Origin: an uncultured Alistipes sp.
GTDB taxonomy: Bacteria > Bacteroidota > Bacteroidia > Bacteroidales > Rikenellaceae
Direction: 5' to 3'
DNA length: 38,488 nucleotides
Assembly (NCBI GenBank): GCA_944321175.1
Contig: CALUKI010000016.1
Location: 1-38,488 of the forward strand
How positions within the stretch are numbered: position 1 is the first letter of the stretch; every line of letters starts with the position of its first letter. Under the pieces are notes generated by a model. It did no database searches. It saw only the letters and a program-made list of their open reading frames with translations, and had not been told where the DNA came from. Positions 16,571 to 25,091 of the stretch are shown in pieces. Both the position numbers and the translations under genes were made by a program.

Positions 16571-18163
16571 ATGAAAAAACTGATCTGTTCGTTCCTGTTT
16601 GTTGCAGGAAGTCTTTTCTTTGCAGCCTGCTCAAGCGACAGCGGCAACGATGATCCGGGCGCCCAAACGCCTGCGCCCGAATTGAAAACACCGATCAAAG
16701 CGGGCAATGACCTCTACGGAATCGTGATCGACAATACCGGATCGCCCATTGAAGGCGTAGTCGTAAGCGATGGCTTCTCATGCGTCGAAAGCGATGCCAA
16801 CGGCGTTTATCAGATGCCCCGCAACAAGGATGCCTACCATGTCTTTTACCGGATTCCGGCCGACCGCGCCGTACCCATTGCCAACGGACTGCCCTGTTTC
16901 TGGCAGAAACTCTCCACCTCTCAACAACGTTACGATTTTACTCTGAGTGCACAACAAGCCGTTGAGGATCGATTCATGCTCTTCTGCGTTGCTGATCCGC
17001 AGGTTCAAACCGATTCCGACATCTCCCGTTTCAAACAAGAAACGATACCCGACATCAAAGAACACGCTGCAACATTCAATATACCGGTTTATGGCGTCAC
17101 ATTAGGCGACATACTTTTCAACACCGGGACATTGAACGTTTTCCCGACACTGATGGCACAGATGGGCAACGCCATGCACCAGAACAATACGGGCATTCCC
17201 CTCTTCCAGACCATGGGCAACCATGACAACTCTGTAAAGCCAACAATCAGCGAAGGAAGCAGTAATCTCGATCTGGCGGCACGTCGCGAATTCGAAAGCA
17301 AATTCGGCCCTTGTGATTACTCGTTCGATCGCGGTAATGCACACATCGTTTGCATGGATGATATTTTGTTCACGACTGAGAGTCATAATCCCTCAAGCTA
17401 CCTTCAAGGCTTTACCGATGCACAGGTAGAGTGGCTTCGTCAGGATCTGGCACTGGTTCCGAAAAGCAAAATGGTCATATTGTGTATTCATATACCCATA
17501 CGCAACGGTTCGGTCAACAACATAACAGCGGTACGCGATCTGCTCAAAGGATTCGCTGAGACTCATATCATGTCAGGACATACGCATTACAGCCAAAACT
17601 ATATTGACACAGGTCGGAATATTTATGAACACATCCATGGTGCAGCCTGTGGTGCATGGTGGAAATCAACGATCAACAAGGACGGTGCACCTAATGGATA
17701 TGGCGTATATGAAATCAATGGATCCGGAATCAGTAACTGGTATTACAAGGCCACATGCTATGACAAGGATTTTCAAATCCGTATGTACCGTGCCAATGAA
17801 CGTTTTGCCTACGACGACATCCAACAGTTCATTTATCACAATTCCGATCAGATCATAGCCAACATCTGGAATTCCGACAATCGGAACTGGAGCGTCGAGG
17901 TCTATGAAGACGGGGCAAAAACCGGGAACATGACACGTTACACCGACAACGATGTCTGGGCGGTCGGTTATCACGCGGGAGTACTCGGTAAAACGACCTA
18001 TACGGGATCGTTCGATCATCTGTATTATTATAAATTACAGGATAAGGACGCTGCAGTCGAGATTCGCGCAACGGACAAATTCGGAAACACCTACAAACAG
18101 ACGATGTTTACGACCAACTCCCAATCGGATTATCCGACCGTAGCGAACTACCCGAAGGAGTAG
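16571..18163 (+). CDS. Calcineurin-like metallophosphoesterase lipoprotein, copy 1 of 3
   Basis: A 530-residue predicted lipoprotein (lipobox FFAAC, Cys20) of the metallophosphoesterase family that has extra N- and C-terminal domains. Residues about 45-125 form a carboxypeptidase-regulatory-like beta domain (GIVIDNTGSPIEGVVVSDGF). Residues about 134-340 hold the metal site: D142 in ADPQ, D180 in LGD, N217-H218-D219 in GNHDN, H307 in CIHIP, and H337/H339 in GHTH. Residues about 355-530 form a C-terminal domain. The first motif is DxQ where the classical family has DxH. The fold predicts hydrolysis of a phosphate mono- or diester outside the cytoplasm. Substrate is unknown. It lies 94 bases after the susD-like gene, behind a hairpin. 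By eye it is the most AT-rich of the three paralogues. Confidence 0.93.
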   Translation: MKKLICSFLFVAGSLFFAACSSDSGNDDPGAQTPAPELKTPIKAGNDLYGIVIDNTGSPIEGVVVSDGFSCVESDANGVYQMPRNKDAYHVFYRIPADRAVPIANGLPCFWQKLSTSQQRYDFTLSAQQAVEDRFMLFCVADPQVQTDSDISRFKQETIPDIKEHAATFNIPVYGVTLGDILFNTGTLNVFPTLMAQMGNAMHQNNTGIPLFQTMGNHDNSVKPTISEGSSNLDLAARREFESKFGPCDYSFDRGNAHIVCMDDILFTTESHNPSSYLQGFTDAQVEWLRQDLALVPKSKMVILCIHIPIRNGSVNNITAVRDLLKGFAETHIMSGHTHYSQNYIDTGRNIYEHIHGAACGAWWKSTINKDGAPNGYGVYEINGSGISNWYYKATCYDKDFQIRMYRANERFAYDDIQQFIYHNSDQIIANIWNSDNRNWSVEVYEDGAKTGNMTRYTDNDVWAVGYHAGVLGKTTYTGSFDHLYYYKLQDKDAAVEIRATDKFGNTYKQTMFTTNSQSDYPTVANYPKE

Positions 18164-18165
18164 CA

Positions 18166-18258
18166 CCGGCACTCATGGGCATAAACCTTATCAACGACTG
18201 GCGATTGTATAAGTTGCCGATAAGGTTTATTAGGTTAATGTTCCGACAATCGTGCCGG
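18166..18258. repeat. Nested inverted repeats between phosphoesterase copies 1 and 2
   Basis: Inner arms ATAAACCTTATC (18181-18192) and GATAAGGTTTAT (18219-18230) are perfect 12-base inverted copies with a 26-base loop. Outer arms CCGGCAC (18166-18172) and GTGCCGG (18252-18258) enclose them. The start lies 2 bases after the stop codon of copy 1. It may end or stabilise the upstream transcript. No strong T run follows. Confidence 0.55.
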
Positions 18259-18376
18259 CATGAATGATATCAAGAAAAAAACAGAAAAGGCAAATATTAA
18301 ACTGAAAATTTATATTTTTATTCCCGAATAGATATTCACGACAGGAAAGGCAAACAACAATTACCACCGCAACAAT

Positions 18377-19993
18377 ATGAAAAAGACTGATTTGCTGTTA
18401 TTATTACTTTGCGGGTTCTTCATTTTCGCATGCTCAAGCGGCGGAGAGGATACACCCGACACACCGGATACGCCGGATACACCCGCACCGGAGTTGAAAA
18501 CCCCGATCGAAGCGGGTAATGACCTCTACGGAATCGTGATCGACAATGCCGGCACCCCTGTTGAAGGGGTCGTCGTCAGCGACGGTTTCACCTGTGTCGC
18601 AAGCGATGAAAACGGAGTCTATCAGATGGCACGGAACAAGGATGCCTACCATGTCTTTTACCGTATTCCGGCCGACCGGCCCGTCCAAATGGCCAACGGC
18701 GCGCCCTGTTTTTGGAAGAAACTCTCGAAGGATCAGCAACGTTATGACTTCTCCATAGGGGCGAAACAGGCTGTCGAGACGCAATTCACGCTTTTCTGTC
18801 TCGCCGATCCGCAAACGAACGACGCTACGGAACTCGGCCGCTTCGCCGATGAATCCGTCCCTGACATCAAAAAACATGTCGCAGCATGTACGCCTCCCGT
18901 TTATGGCATCACACTCGGCGACATTGTCTCCAACAACAGCAAGGAGTACGTCACACCGACCATCATGCCGCAAATTGCACGGCTCATGCGGCAAGACCAA
19001 ATCGGGATGCCGCTCTTCCAGGTGATGGGCAACCACGACAATGCCACCACGCCGAAAATCAGCGAGGGCAGCAGCACCTACGACCTTGCGGCACGCCGCG
19101 ACTTCGAGGATCAGTTCGGGCCCTGCGACTATTCGTTTGACCGAGGGGATGCGCATATCATCGGTATGGACAACATTCTGCTGTCAACGGCGGAGCACAA
19201 TCCTTCGAACTACGAATTGGGATTTGCGGAAGCGCAAATCGAATGGTTGCGGCAAGATCTGAGTTTCGTATCCAAAGACAAGCTCATCATCTTCTGTGTT
19301 CATGCCCCGATGCACAAAGTCATTGCGGACCAGCAGGCGACGGTCCTCAATCTGTTGCGGGAATTTCCCAAGGTCCACATCATGAGCGGACACAGCCATC
19401 GCAACCAGAACTATATCCATGTTGCATCCGATCCCGAACAGAACATCTATGAGCACAATCACGGCGCCGTGTGCGGTGCACACTGGAAATCGACGATCTG
19501 TGCGGAAGGAACACCCAACGGCTACGGCGTCTTCGTCATAGACGGCTCGTCATTCTCCGATTGGTATTACAAATCGACATGTTACGACAAGGACTTCCAG
19601 ATCCGCATGTACCGCGCCAACACGCGTTTCGCCTACAACGACATCCAACAATTCTTTTACCACAACGCCGACCAGATCGTAGCCAACATCTGGAATTCGG
19701 ATGAAGGTTGGACAGTAGATGTTTATGAAAACGGGAAAAAGACGGGGCAGATGGAGCGTTTTGAAACCGAAGATTACGATGCATGGGCATGCGGTTATCA
19801 TGCCGGCTTTCTGAAACGCACCTCATATACCAAGAAGACAGAGCATCTATATTACTACACGCTCAAGGATGCCAATGCCGCCACCGTCGAGATCCGTGCA
19901 ACGGACAAGTTTCGCAATGTCTATACGCAGGATACGTTCACGACCAACTCAATCGCCGACTACCCGACCGTAGAGAACTATCCGCAACAGTAA
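18377..19993 (+). CDS. Calcineurin-like metallophosphoesterase lipoprotein, copy 2 of 3
   Basis: A 538-residue paralogue of the preceding gene with the same three-domain plan. The lipobox is FIFAC (Cys19). The linker after it contains a short DTP repeat (DTPDTPDTPDTP, about residues 25-36) encoded by near-identical 9-base units. The following ELKTPIEAGNDLYGIVIDN matches copy 1 closely. The metal-site motifs are intact: ADPQ, LGD, GNHDN, CVHAP and GHSH. The sequence after the third histidine motif (RNQN) differs from copy 1 (YSQN), as do residues after CVH, so substrate preference may differ. It lies 213 bases after copy 1. It is predicted to act on the cell surface or at the periplasmic face of a membrane. 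Confidence 0.92.
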   Translation: MKKTDLLLLLLCGFFIFACSSGGEDTPDTPDTPDTPAPELKTPIEAGNDLYGIVIDNAGTPVEGVVVSDGFTCVASDENGVYQMARNKDAYHVFYRIPADRPVQMANGAPCFWKKLSKDQQRYDFSIGAKQAVETQFTLFCLADPQTNDATELGRFADESVPDIKKHVAACTPPVYGITLGDIVSNNSKEYVTPTIMPQIARLMRQDQIGMPLFQVMGNHDNATTPKISEGSSTYDLAARRDFEDQFGPCDYSFDRGDAHIIGMDNILLSTAEHNPSNYELGFAEAQIEWLRQDLSFVSKDKLIIFCVHAPMHKVIADQQATVLNLLREFPKVHIMSGHSHRNQNYIHVASDPEQNIYEHNHGAVCGAHWKSTICAEGTPNGYGVFVIDGSSFSDWYYKSTCYDKDFQIRMYRANTRFAYNDIQQFFYHNADQIVANIWNSDEGWTVDVYENGKKTGQMERFETEDYDAWACGYHAGFLKRTSYTKKTEHLYYYTLKDANAATVEIRATDKFRNVYTQDTFTTNSIADYPTVENYPQQ

Positions 19994-20352
19994 ACGACCG
20001 GCGACAAGCCGGCATCGCCGAAAACGTCCGCAGGACAGGGCGAACGGAGGAGTCGATTTCCCCCTGTCGGGAGCTGTCTATACGGCCCGAATCATAGCGG
20101 ACGGCCCTATAGACAGCCGAGGGGGGGGCAATCGCAACAGGATTCCACATGTTGCCTTTATGCCCGCAATCGGCCACGCTCCTTCGTTCCTCCTGTTCTG
20201 ACGGACGCTTTTTCCGGATGAGTCCCGCAATGTCGCCGAGCAGAAACAACACGGGCGGTAAAAACCGCCGCCCGAAGTCACACCGATCAAGTTCATCCCG
20301 CCTGAAGCGTCCCTGATTTCAATCCAGCACACATCCAATACACATTTGCATC
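19994..20352. other. Intergenic region between phosphoesterase copies 2 and 3
   Basis: A 359-base gap with no convincing gene. It holds an imperfect inverted repeat: CTGTCTATAcGGCC (20074-20087) with GGCCcTATAGACAG (20103-20116), one mismatch. A G8 run follows at 20121-20128. A 6-base stem, GGCGGT/ACCGCC, lies near 20255-20270. No clear promoter for copy 3 was found, so read-through from upstream is possible. Confidence 0.45.
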
Positions 20353-21957
20353 ATGAAAAAGCTGATCTGCACACTTTTCCTGCTTGCCTGCGGATTTTTC
20401 ACCGCCGCCTCTCCGAGCGACGGCAACGTCGTCTCCACATCCGGACAATTGCAAGCCGCAGCGCTGCGAACACCCATCGAGGAGGGCAACGACCTCTACG
20501 GATTGATTGTCGATACGGAGGGTGCACCGGTCGAAGGGGTCGTCGTGAGCGACGGATTCACCTGCGTCGCAAGCGATGCCAACGGCATCTATCAGATGGC
20601 GCGCAACAAGGATGCCTTTCATGTCTATTACCGCATTCCGGCCGACCGGGAAGTTCCCATGACCGACGGCCGGCCCTGCTTCTGGCAGCGGCTGTCCGAC
20701 AACCGGCAGCGTTACGATTTCACATTGGGGGCACGGCAACCCGTCGAGACGCATTTCACGCTTTTCTGCCTTGCCGATCCCCAAACACGCGACGCAGAAC
20801 AATTCAACCGTTTTGTCAGCGAGTCCGTTCCCGATATCAGGGAACATGCCGCCGAATGCACACCGCCCGTTTACGGGATTACCCTCGGCGATGTCATCTC
20901 GAACCACAAGACAAAATATGTGACGCCGGTTATCCTGCCCCTGATGGTTCAGGTGCTGCGCGAGGAGCAGATCGGCATGCCGCTCTTCCAGGTTGTCGGA
21001 AACCATGACATGGCAACCCGCCCCGAACCCTTCAAAGGCAGCAGCACATACGATCTGGCAGCCCGCCGCGATTTCGAGGCGGCCTTCGGGCCCTGCGACT
21101 ATTCGTTCGAGCGGGGGGATGCCCATATCGTCGGGATGGACAATGTGCTGCTGCTGGATGAGACGCACAACCCGTCAAACTACGAACGCGGCTTCACGGC
21201 AGATCAGCTCGAATGGTTGCGGCAGGATCTGGAGCTTGCAGACAAGGAGAAACTGATTATTTTCTGCACGCATGTTGCACTCGACATGATCCCTGCCGAC
21301 CAGAAGGAAACAGTCCTCGGATTGCTGGGGCAATTCTCCGAAGCCCACATCATGAGCGGACACAGCCACCGCAACCGGAACTATTTCCATACGGCGGGAG
21401 ATTCCGGACGGACCATCTACGAACACAATCACGGCGCCGTCTGCGGAGCGCACTGGAGATCGACCATCTGTGCAGAGGGGACTCCCAACGGCTACGGCGT
21501 TTTTGAGATCGGCGGCAGCACCTTCACCAACTGGTACTACAAATCCGTCCGCTACGACAAGGATTTCCAGATCCGCATGTATCGGGCAAACACCCGTTTC
21601 GCCTACGACAAGCGGCCGCAGTTCATGTATCACGACGACGATGGGATCGTAGCCAACATCTGGAACTCCGACGAGAAGAACTGGACGGTCGAGGTGTTCG
21701 AGAATGGTGTTAAAACCGGAGAGATGATCCGTTTCAGGGATTTCGACGCATGGGCAAGCGGATACCTTGCCGGCATATTGGGTCGCGAGACCTATCCCAA
21801 ACGGACAGACCATCTCTACTACTATACGCTCAAGGACGCGAATGCCGCCGTCGAGATCCGGGCTACGGACCCCTTCGGAAACATCTATACGCAGGATACG
21901 TTCACGACCAATTCAACGACGGAGTATCCGACCGTCGAGAATTATCCGAAGCGATAA
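20353..21957 (+). CDS. Calcineurin-like metallophosphoesterase, copy 3 of 3, lipobox cysteine lost
   Basis: A 534-residue third paralogue, closest by eye to copy 2. The N-terminal beta domain, metallophosphoesterase core and C-terminal domain are all present, with motifs ADPQ, LGD, GNHDM, CTHVA and GHSH. The unusual feature is the signal region. In an ungapped alignment with copy 1, the lipid-accepting Cys20 is a serine here (FFTAASPSDG against FFAACSSDSG). The protein may therefore be released into the periplasm or exported rather than lipid-anchored. A short alternative lipobox, LLAC at Cys13, exists, but it leaves only a 12-residue signal. By eye it is the most GC-rich copy. Confidence 0.92.
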   Translation: MKKLICTLFLLACGFFTAASPSDGNVVSTSGQLQAAALRTPIEEGNDLYGLIVDTEGAPVEGVVVSDGFTCVASDANGIYQMARNKDAFHVYYRIPADREVPMTDGRPCFWQRLSDNRQRYDFTLGARQPVETHFTLFCLADPQTRDAEQFNRFVSESVPDIREHAAECTPPVYGITLGDVISNHKTKYVTPVILPLMVQVLREEQIGMPLFQVVGNHDMATRPEPFKGSSTYDLAARRDFEAAFGPCDYSFERGDAHIVGMDNVLLLDETHNPSNYERGFTADQLEWLRQDLELADKEKLIIFCTHVALDMIPADQKETVLGLLGQFSEAHIMSGHSHRNRNYFHTAGDSGRTIYEHNHGAVCGAHWRSTICAEGTPNGYGVFEIGGSTFTNWYYKSVRYDKDFQIRMYRANTRFAYDKRPQFMYHDDDGIVANIWNSDEKNWTVEVFENGVKTGEMIRFRDFDAWASGYLAGILGRETYPKRTDHLYYYTLKDANAAVEIRATDPFGNIYTQDTFTTNSTTEYPTVENYPKR

Positions 21958-21988
21958 TTCGCAATTCATTGAAAATTGATTATCTTTG
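21958..21988 (+). promoter_or_regulatory. Promoter of the HAD phosphatase gene
   Basis: TTCG (21958-21961), 19 bases, then TATCTTTG (21981-21988). The -7 box is a perfect match and the -33 box differs at one base. It gives a leader of about 60 bases and shows that the HAD gene need not depend on the Sus-type operon. Confidence 0.7.
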
Positions 21989-22053
21989 CGGAGTTTTGCC
22001 GCCGCGCAGGACGGTCGGGTTCACAAATTATGATTACTACAACACGCTGAACA

Positions 22054-22923
22054 ATGGCAACTATCGACAAGTACCGTTCACCCTTCTCGCACGAAGAACT
22101 GATGGAACGTGCACGCCGCATCAAGCATGTCGCACTCGACATGGACGGCACCATCTATATGGGCATGTCGCTTTTCCCTTGGACCAAACAGTTCCTTTCG
22201 GACCTCACGCAAATGGGTATCGGCTACTCGTTTCTGACGAACAACCCGTCGAAGAGCATCGCCGACTATCTGCACAAGCTCGAAACACTGGGCATCACGG
22301 CAACACGCGAAGAGATGTACACGACGGCGCTCGCCACGATCGACTACATCAGGTCGCACTACCCGCAGGCCAAACGGCTCTTTCTGCTGGGGACGCCGAG
22401 CATGATCTCGGAGTTCGAGGCAGCCGGTTTCGAATCGACGGCCGACAGTGCCGACGACGTGCCGGACATTATCGTAGCCGCATTCGACATGACACTCGTA
22501 TATCCGCGTCTCTGCCGTGCGGCATGGTGGATTTCACAGGGCATTCCCTACATTGCGACGAATCCCGACCGGGTATGTCCGACCGACCAGCCGGTCGTAC
22601 TGGTGGATTGCGGATCGATCTGCAAGTGTCTTGAACACGCCACAGGGCGCAAGCCCGACATCGTACTGGGCAAACCCGATCCCAACATGCTCACGGGAAT
22701 CAAGGAGCGGTTCGGACTGGCGGCCGACGAGATCGCAATGGTGGGCGACCGCATCTACACCGATGTGGCAATGGCGCACAACGCAGGTGCGATGGGCGTT
22801 TTGGTCCTGTCGGGCGAGACGACCGAGGAGGTCGCCGCAGCCGCCGATCCCCAGCCGCATATCACGGCGCTGTCGCTCAAGGAGTTCGGAGAGATTCTGA
22901 AAGAGGCGCACGGAATCAAGTAG
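22054..22923 (+). CDS. HAD-superfamily phosphatase, NagD (IIA) type
   Basis: A 289-residue cytoplasmic phosphatase. HAD motif I is LDMDGTIY (nucleophile and acid aspartates), motif II is FLTNNPSKS, the motif III lysine is in VLGKPDPNM, and motif IV is MVGDRIYTDV. The cap between motifs II and III, and the TNNPS motif, place it in class IIA with NagD and phosphoglycolate/4-nitrophenyl phosphatases. The ATG at 22054 gives a natural start after the promoter at 21958-21988. It follows the three phosphoesterases in the same direction and could finish cytoplasmic dephosphorylation of the imported product. Its own promoter also fits a housekeeping role. The substrate cannot be told from sequence. 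Confidence 0.92.
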   Translation: MATIDKYRSPFSHEELMERARRIKHVALDMDGTIYMGMSLFPWTKQFLSDLTQMGIGYSFLTNNPSKSIADYLHKLETLGITATREEMYTTALATIDYIRSHYPQAKRLFLLGTPSMISEFEAAGFESTADSADDVPDIIVAAFDMTLVYPRLCRAAWWISQGIPYIATNPDRVCPTDQPVVLVDCGSICKCLEHATGRKPDIVLGKPDPNMLTGIKERFGLAADEIAMVGDRIYTDVAMAHNAGAMGVLVLSGETTEEVAAAADPQPHITALSLKEFGEILKEAHGIK

Positions 22924-22943
22924 CACGAACGGATAAAGAGATA

Positions 22944-22977
22944 GGCCGATGCCGGAGTTCAGACTCCGGCATCGGCC
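22944..22977 (+). terminator. Terminator of the HAD phosphatase gene
   Basis: GGCCGATGCCGGAGT (22944-22958) and its perfect complement (22963-22977) form a 15-base stem with a 4-base loop, followed by ATTTTG. It lies 20 bases after the stop codon. Confidence 0.8.
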
Positions 22978-23261
22978 ATTTTGTCGGAATCCCGACATGG
23001 CCGAACTTCCCGAACAAGAAACGGGCAGCCGAATGATCCGTCGATTTGCCGTGCGGGCCATGCAGCCGCAATCCACCGGATGTTCAGAAACCGGACGCTG
23101 ATCATCCATTCGGCACACCGGACAGGAACCGTCCAGGCAACGAGCACGCAAGCCTGCAAAAACCGGCGGAAGAACGGGCGGGGATTCCGGGCAAGAAAGA
23201 GAACAGCCAACGGACATCCCGAAGAGAAACAAGAGCGGAGATGCAGAGACGTCCGCCAGAC

Positions 23262-23291
23262 AAAACGGCTCCCCTCCACGGAGGGGAGCCG
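23262..23291 (-). terminator. Terminator of the coiled-coil protein gene
   Basis: CGGCTCCCCTCC (23266-23277) and GGAGGGGAGCCG (23280-23291) form a perfect 12-base inverted repeat. On the minus strand it is followed by TTTTG (A4 at 23262-23265 on the plus strand). It begins 24 bases after the stop of the leftward gene. Confidence 0.75.
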
Positions 23292-23314
23292 ATAAGAATC
23301 ACATGCAAAGAGGC

Positions 23315-24250
23315 CTACCGCAGGGCAATATCGTTCTGGCCGGCCAGGCGGCCGTCGGCATAGATCTCCACACGGTAGGTTCCGGCGGTAAAACCGGCAC
23401 CGTCGTTGTAATATATGCTCACGTCGAGATCCTTGTTCTGGTAATCGACCTCGCGCGATGCGGTGTAGGTCAACCGTTCCCCCTCGAACTCGAACGTGGC
23501 AGCCGCAGCATTCGACTGCACATATCCGTCAGGCGACGTGATGCGGACATAGATCACCCGTTCGCCGGGTTCGGCGAGGTTGTTCGCCGCAAGGGTGAAA
23601 TCCACCCGCAGCCGCGAAGCATTCTTCACACGCGATACTTCCGAGTCGCGCGCATTGAGCGGCACAAGCCGAATGCCGCGAGCAAGGATCACAGCACCCT
23701 GACGCACCTTGTTGGCGTATTCCGAGGCCTTCTCTTCGGCAACTTCCGCCCGCAGATTGGCCGACGAAATCTCCTTGCGGTACGATACATTCTCCTTGAT
23801 CAGGTTTTTGTTGAGCGTGTTGAGCGAGTCGATCTGCCGCAGATACCCCCGCATGATGGTCCGCATCGTACCGATCTCCTTTTCGTATTTCTTGATCTTC
23901 GCATAGCTCCACGAACGCTCCTTCTTCAACCGCTCCATGAGCGAATCGGCACGGTTGCGCTCAATGCCGAGACTTTGCGAGATACTGTCGTTCGAAATCT
24001 GAAGGTTGTCGAAATCCTCCATCAGGTCCGTCAGATTGCTCTTGATCGAATCACGATCGATCAACAACAGATCATACTCCTCCTGCTGCTGGCGGTGGAT
24101 ATTGAAATAGAGGATCGACAATGCGGCCAGAATGACGGCCAGAATGACAATGATCGTCTGATAACCGCGAATCGATTTGGAACTCTTCCGGGGATCCAAA
24201 CGTTCGTCGTCCTCGTATTGCGGCGAACGGTAATCTCTGTTCTCTTCCAT
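23315..24250 (-). CDS. Membrane-anchored coiled-coil protein of unknown function
   Basis: A 311-residue protein. A charged 30-residue N terminus is followed by one membrane segment (about 31-50, QTIIVILAVILAALSILYF). A long heptad-rich coiled coil follows (about 55-185). A C-terminal beta-rich domain (about 190-311) contains RVDFTLAANNLAEPGERVIYV and ends YRVEIYADGRLAGQNDIALR. The layout suggests a periplasmic protein anchored in the inner membrane, with a coiled-coil stalk. I do not know a function. The ATG at 24250 is preferred over an in-frame TTG at 24256. It has its own promoter inside the end of the upstream alpha/beta hydrolase gene region and its own terminator. Confidence 0.82.
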   Translation of the reverse strand: MEENRDYRSPQYEDDERLDPRKSSKSIRGYQTIIVILAVILAALSILYFNIHRQQQEEYDLLLIDRDSIKSNLTDLMEDFDNLQISNDSISQSLGIERNRADSLMERLKKERSWSYAKIKKYEKEIGTMRTIMRGYLRQIDSLNTLNKNLIKENVSYRKEISSANLRAEVAEEKASEYANKVRQGAVILARGIRLVPLNARDSEVSRVKNASRLRVDFTLAANNLAEPGERVIYVRITSPDGYVQSNAAAATFEFEGERLTYTASREVDYQNKDLDVSIYYNDGAGFTAGTYRVEIYADGRLAGQNDIALR

Positions 24251-24270
24251 AAACAAGGTCGTTTAGGGTT

Positions 24271-24301
24271 CAAAAGTAATATTTTTTTCCGGAACGGCGA
24301 A
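24271..24301 (-). promoter_or_regulatory. Promoter of the coiled-coil protein gene
   Basis: On the minus strand, TTCG (24298-24301), 19 bases, then TACTTTTG (24271-24278). The -7 box matches TAnnTTTG fully. The TTCG -33 box is the same variant as in front of the HAD gene. Confidence 0.65.
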
Positions 24302-24302
24302 A

Positions 24303-25082
24303 TCACAACCTCGCATTCAGCCATTTTTCCAGTTCGGCCATCAGGACGTCATGCCAGAGAAACTCCGTGCGGAATCCGAATCCATGCCCGCCCGACGCAT
24401 AAAGGTGCAGCGACACGGCGGCACCGGCATCGAGCATCGCCTCGGCATAACGGCAGGCGTTCAACGGCGAGACCGAGGCATCATCGGCAGCGGCGGCAAC
24501 GAATGCCGCCGGAGCGGCAGCATCGACGCACAGCAACGGAGAACGCCGTTTGGCTTCAAGCCCGTGCACCTCGCGGCCGAAAAGCCGCAGCATCGAAGGC
24601 CGGTGGGCCAGCTCCTCCTCCATGCTTACGACAGGATAGAAAAGCACCTGAAAATCGGGACGGGACTCTTTTGGCTGCGAAACAGCCAGCTCCGCAGCGA
24701 GATAACCGCCGATCGACGCGCCGAAGACTCCGCATGGAAGTGCCGGACAACGCTCCCGCAGAAGCACCCACGCCTGACGGACATCCTGCAGCGGGCGTTC
24801 GGGACATCCTTCGGGCAAACGGTATTTCACGACAGCGGCGGCGAACCCGTGCTCCACAAGCCACAGGGCGGCGGCAGCCCCCTCCTGATCGGCATTGACC
24901 TTGTTGAAACCGCCGCCTGGGAGGAGCAGAAGCGCGGCACGCGGCAGACCGTCGGGTTCGAAAAGCGCAACGGTGCCGTATGGCAGCGCCTCGACTGCCG
25001 CGACGGCCTCCTCACGGACAAACGGTGCCGTCGTCTCGCAACGGCCGGCGGCAAGGGCGATTTTCGTCAGTTTCATCTTCAT
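24303..25082 (-). CDS. Alpha/beta hydrolase (esterase-like)
   Basis: A 259-residue serine hydrolase with no signal peptide, so probably cytoplasmic. The oxyanion-hole motif LPGGGF is at 54-59. The nucleophile is S123 in GASIGG, a likely acid is D200 or D201 in AADDASVSPL, and the histidine is H233 in GGHGFGF. The arrangement matches the dienelactone hydrolase/acetyl-xylan-esterase-like group of small alpha/beta hydrolases. The substrate cannot be assigned. The ATG at 25082 is 9 bases after the stop of the DUF3108 gene, so the two form an operon. An ATG two codons later (25076) is possible. Confidence 0.88.
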   Translation of the reverse strand: MKMKLTKIALAAGRCETTAPFVREEAVAAVEALPYGTVALFEPDGLPRAALLLLPGGGFNKVNADQEGAAAALWLVEHGFAAAVVKYRLPEGCPERPLQDVRQAWVLLRERCPALPCGVFGASIGGYLAAELAVSQPKESRPDFQVLFYPVVSMEEELAHRPSMLRLFGREVHGLEAKRRSPLLCVDAAAPAAFVAAAADDASVSPLNACRYAEAMLDAGAAVSLHLYASGGHGFGFRTEFLWHDVLMAELEKWLNARL

Positions 25083-25091
25083 GGGCGGATA

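Larger units (their letters stand above)
22924..23314. other. Intergenic region between convergent genes
   Basis: A 391-base gap between the HAD gene and the leftward coiled-coil gene. It contains one terminator for each direction (22944-22977 and 23262-23291). The 280 bases between them hold no gene or motif that I can support. Confidence 0.6.

Noticed and set aside
22054..22923. HAD phosphatase as an obligate member of the Sus-type operon
   Set aside because: It has its own perfect -7 box and a strong terminator, so co-transcription is not required. A functional link remains possible.
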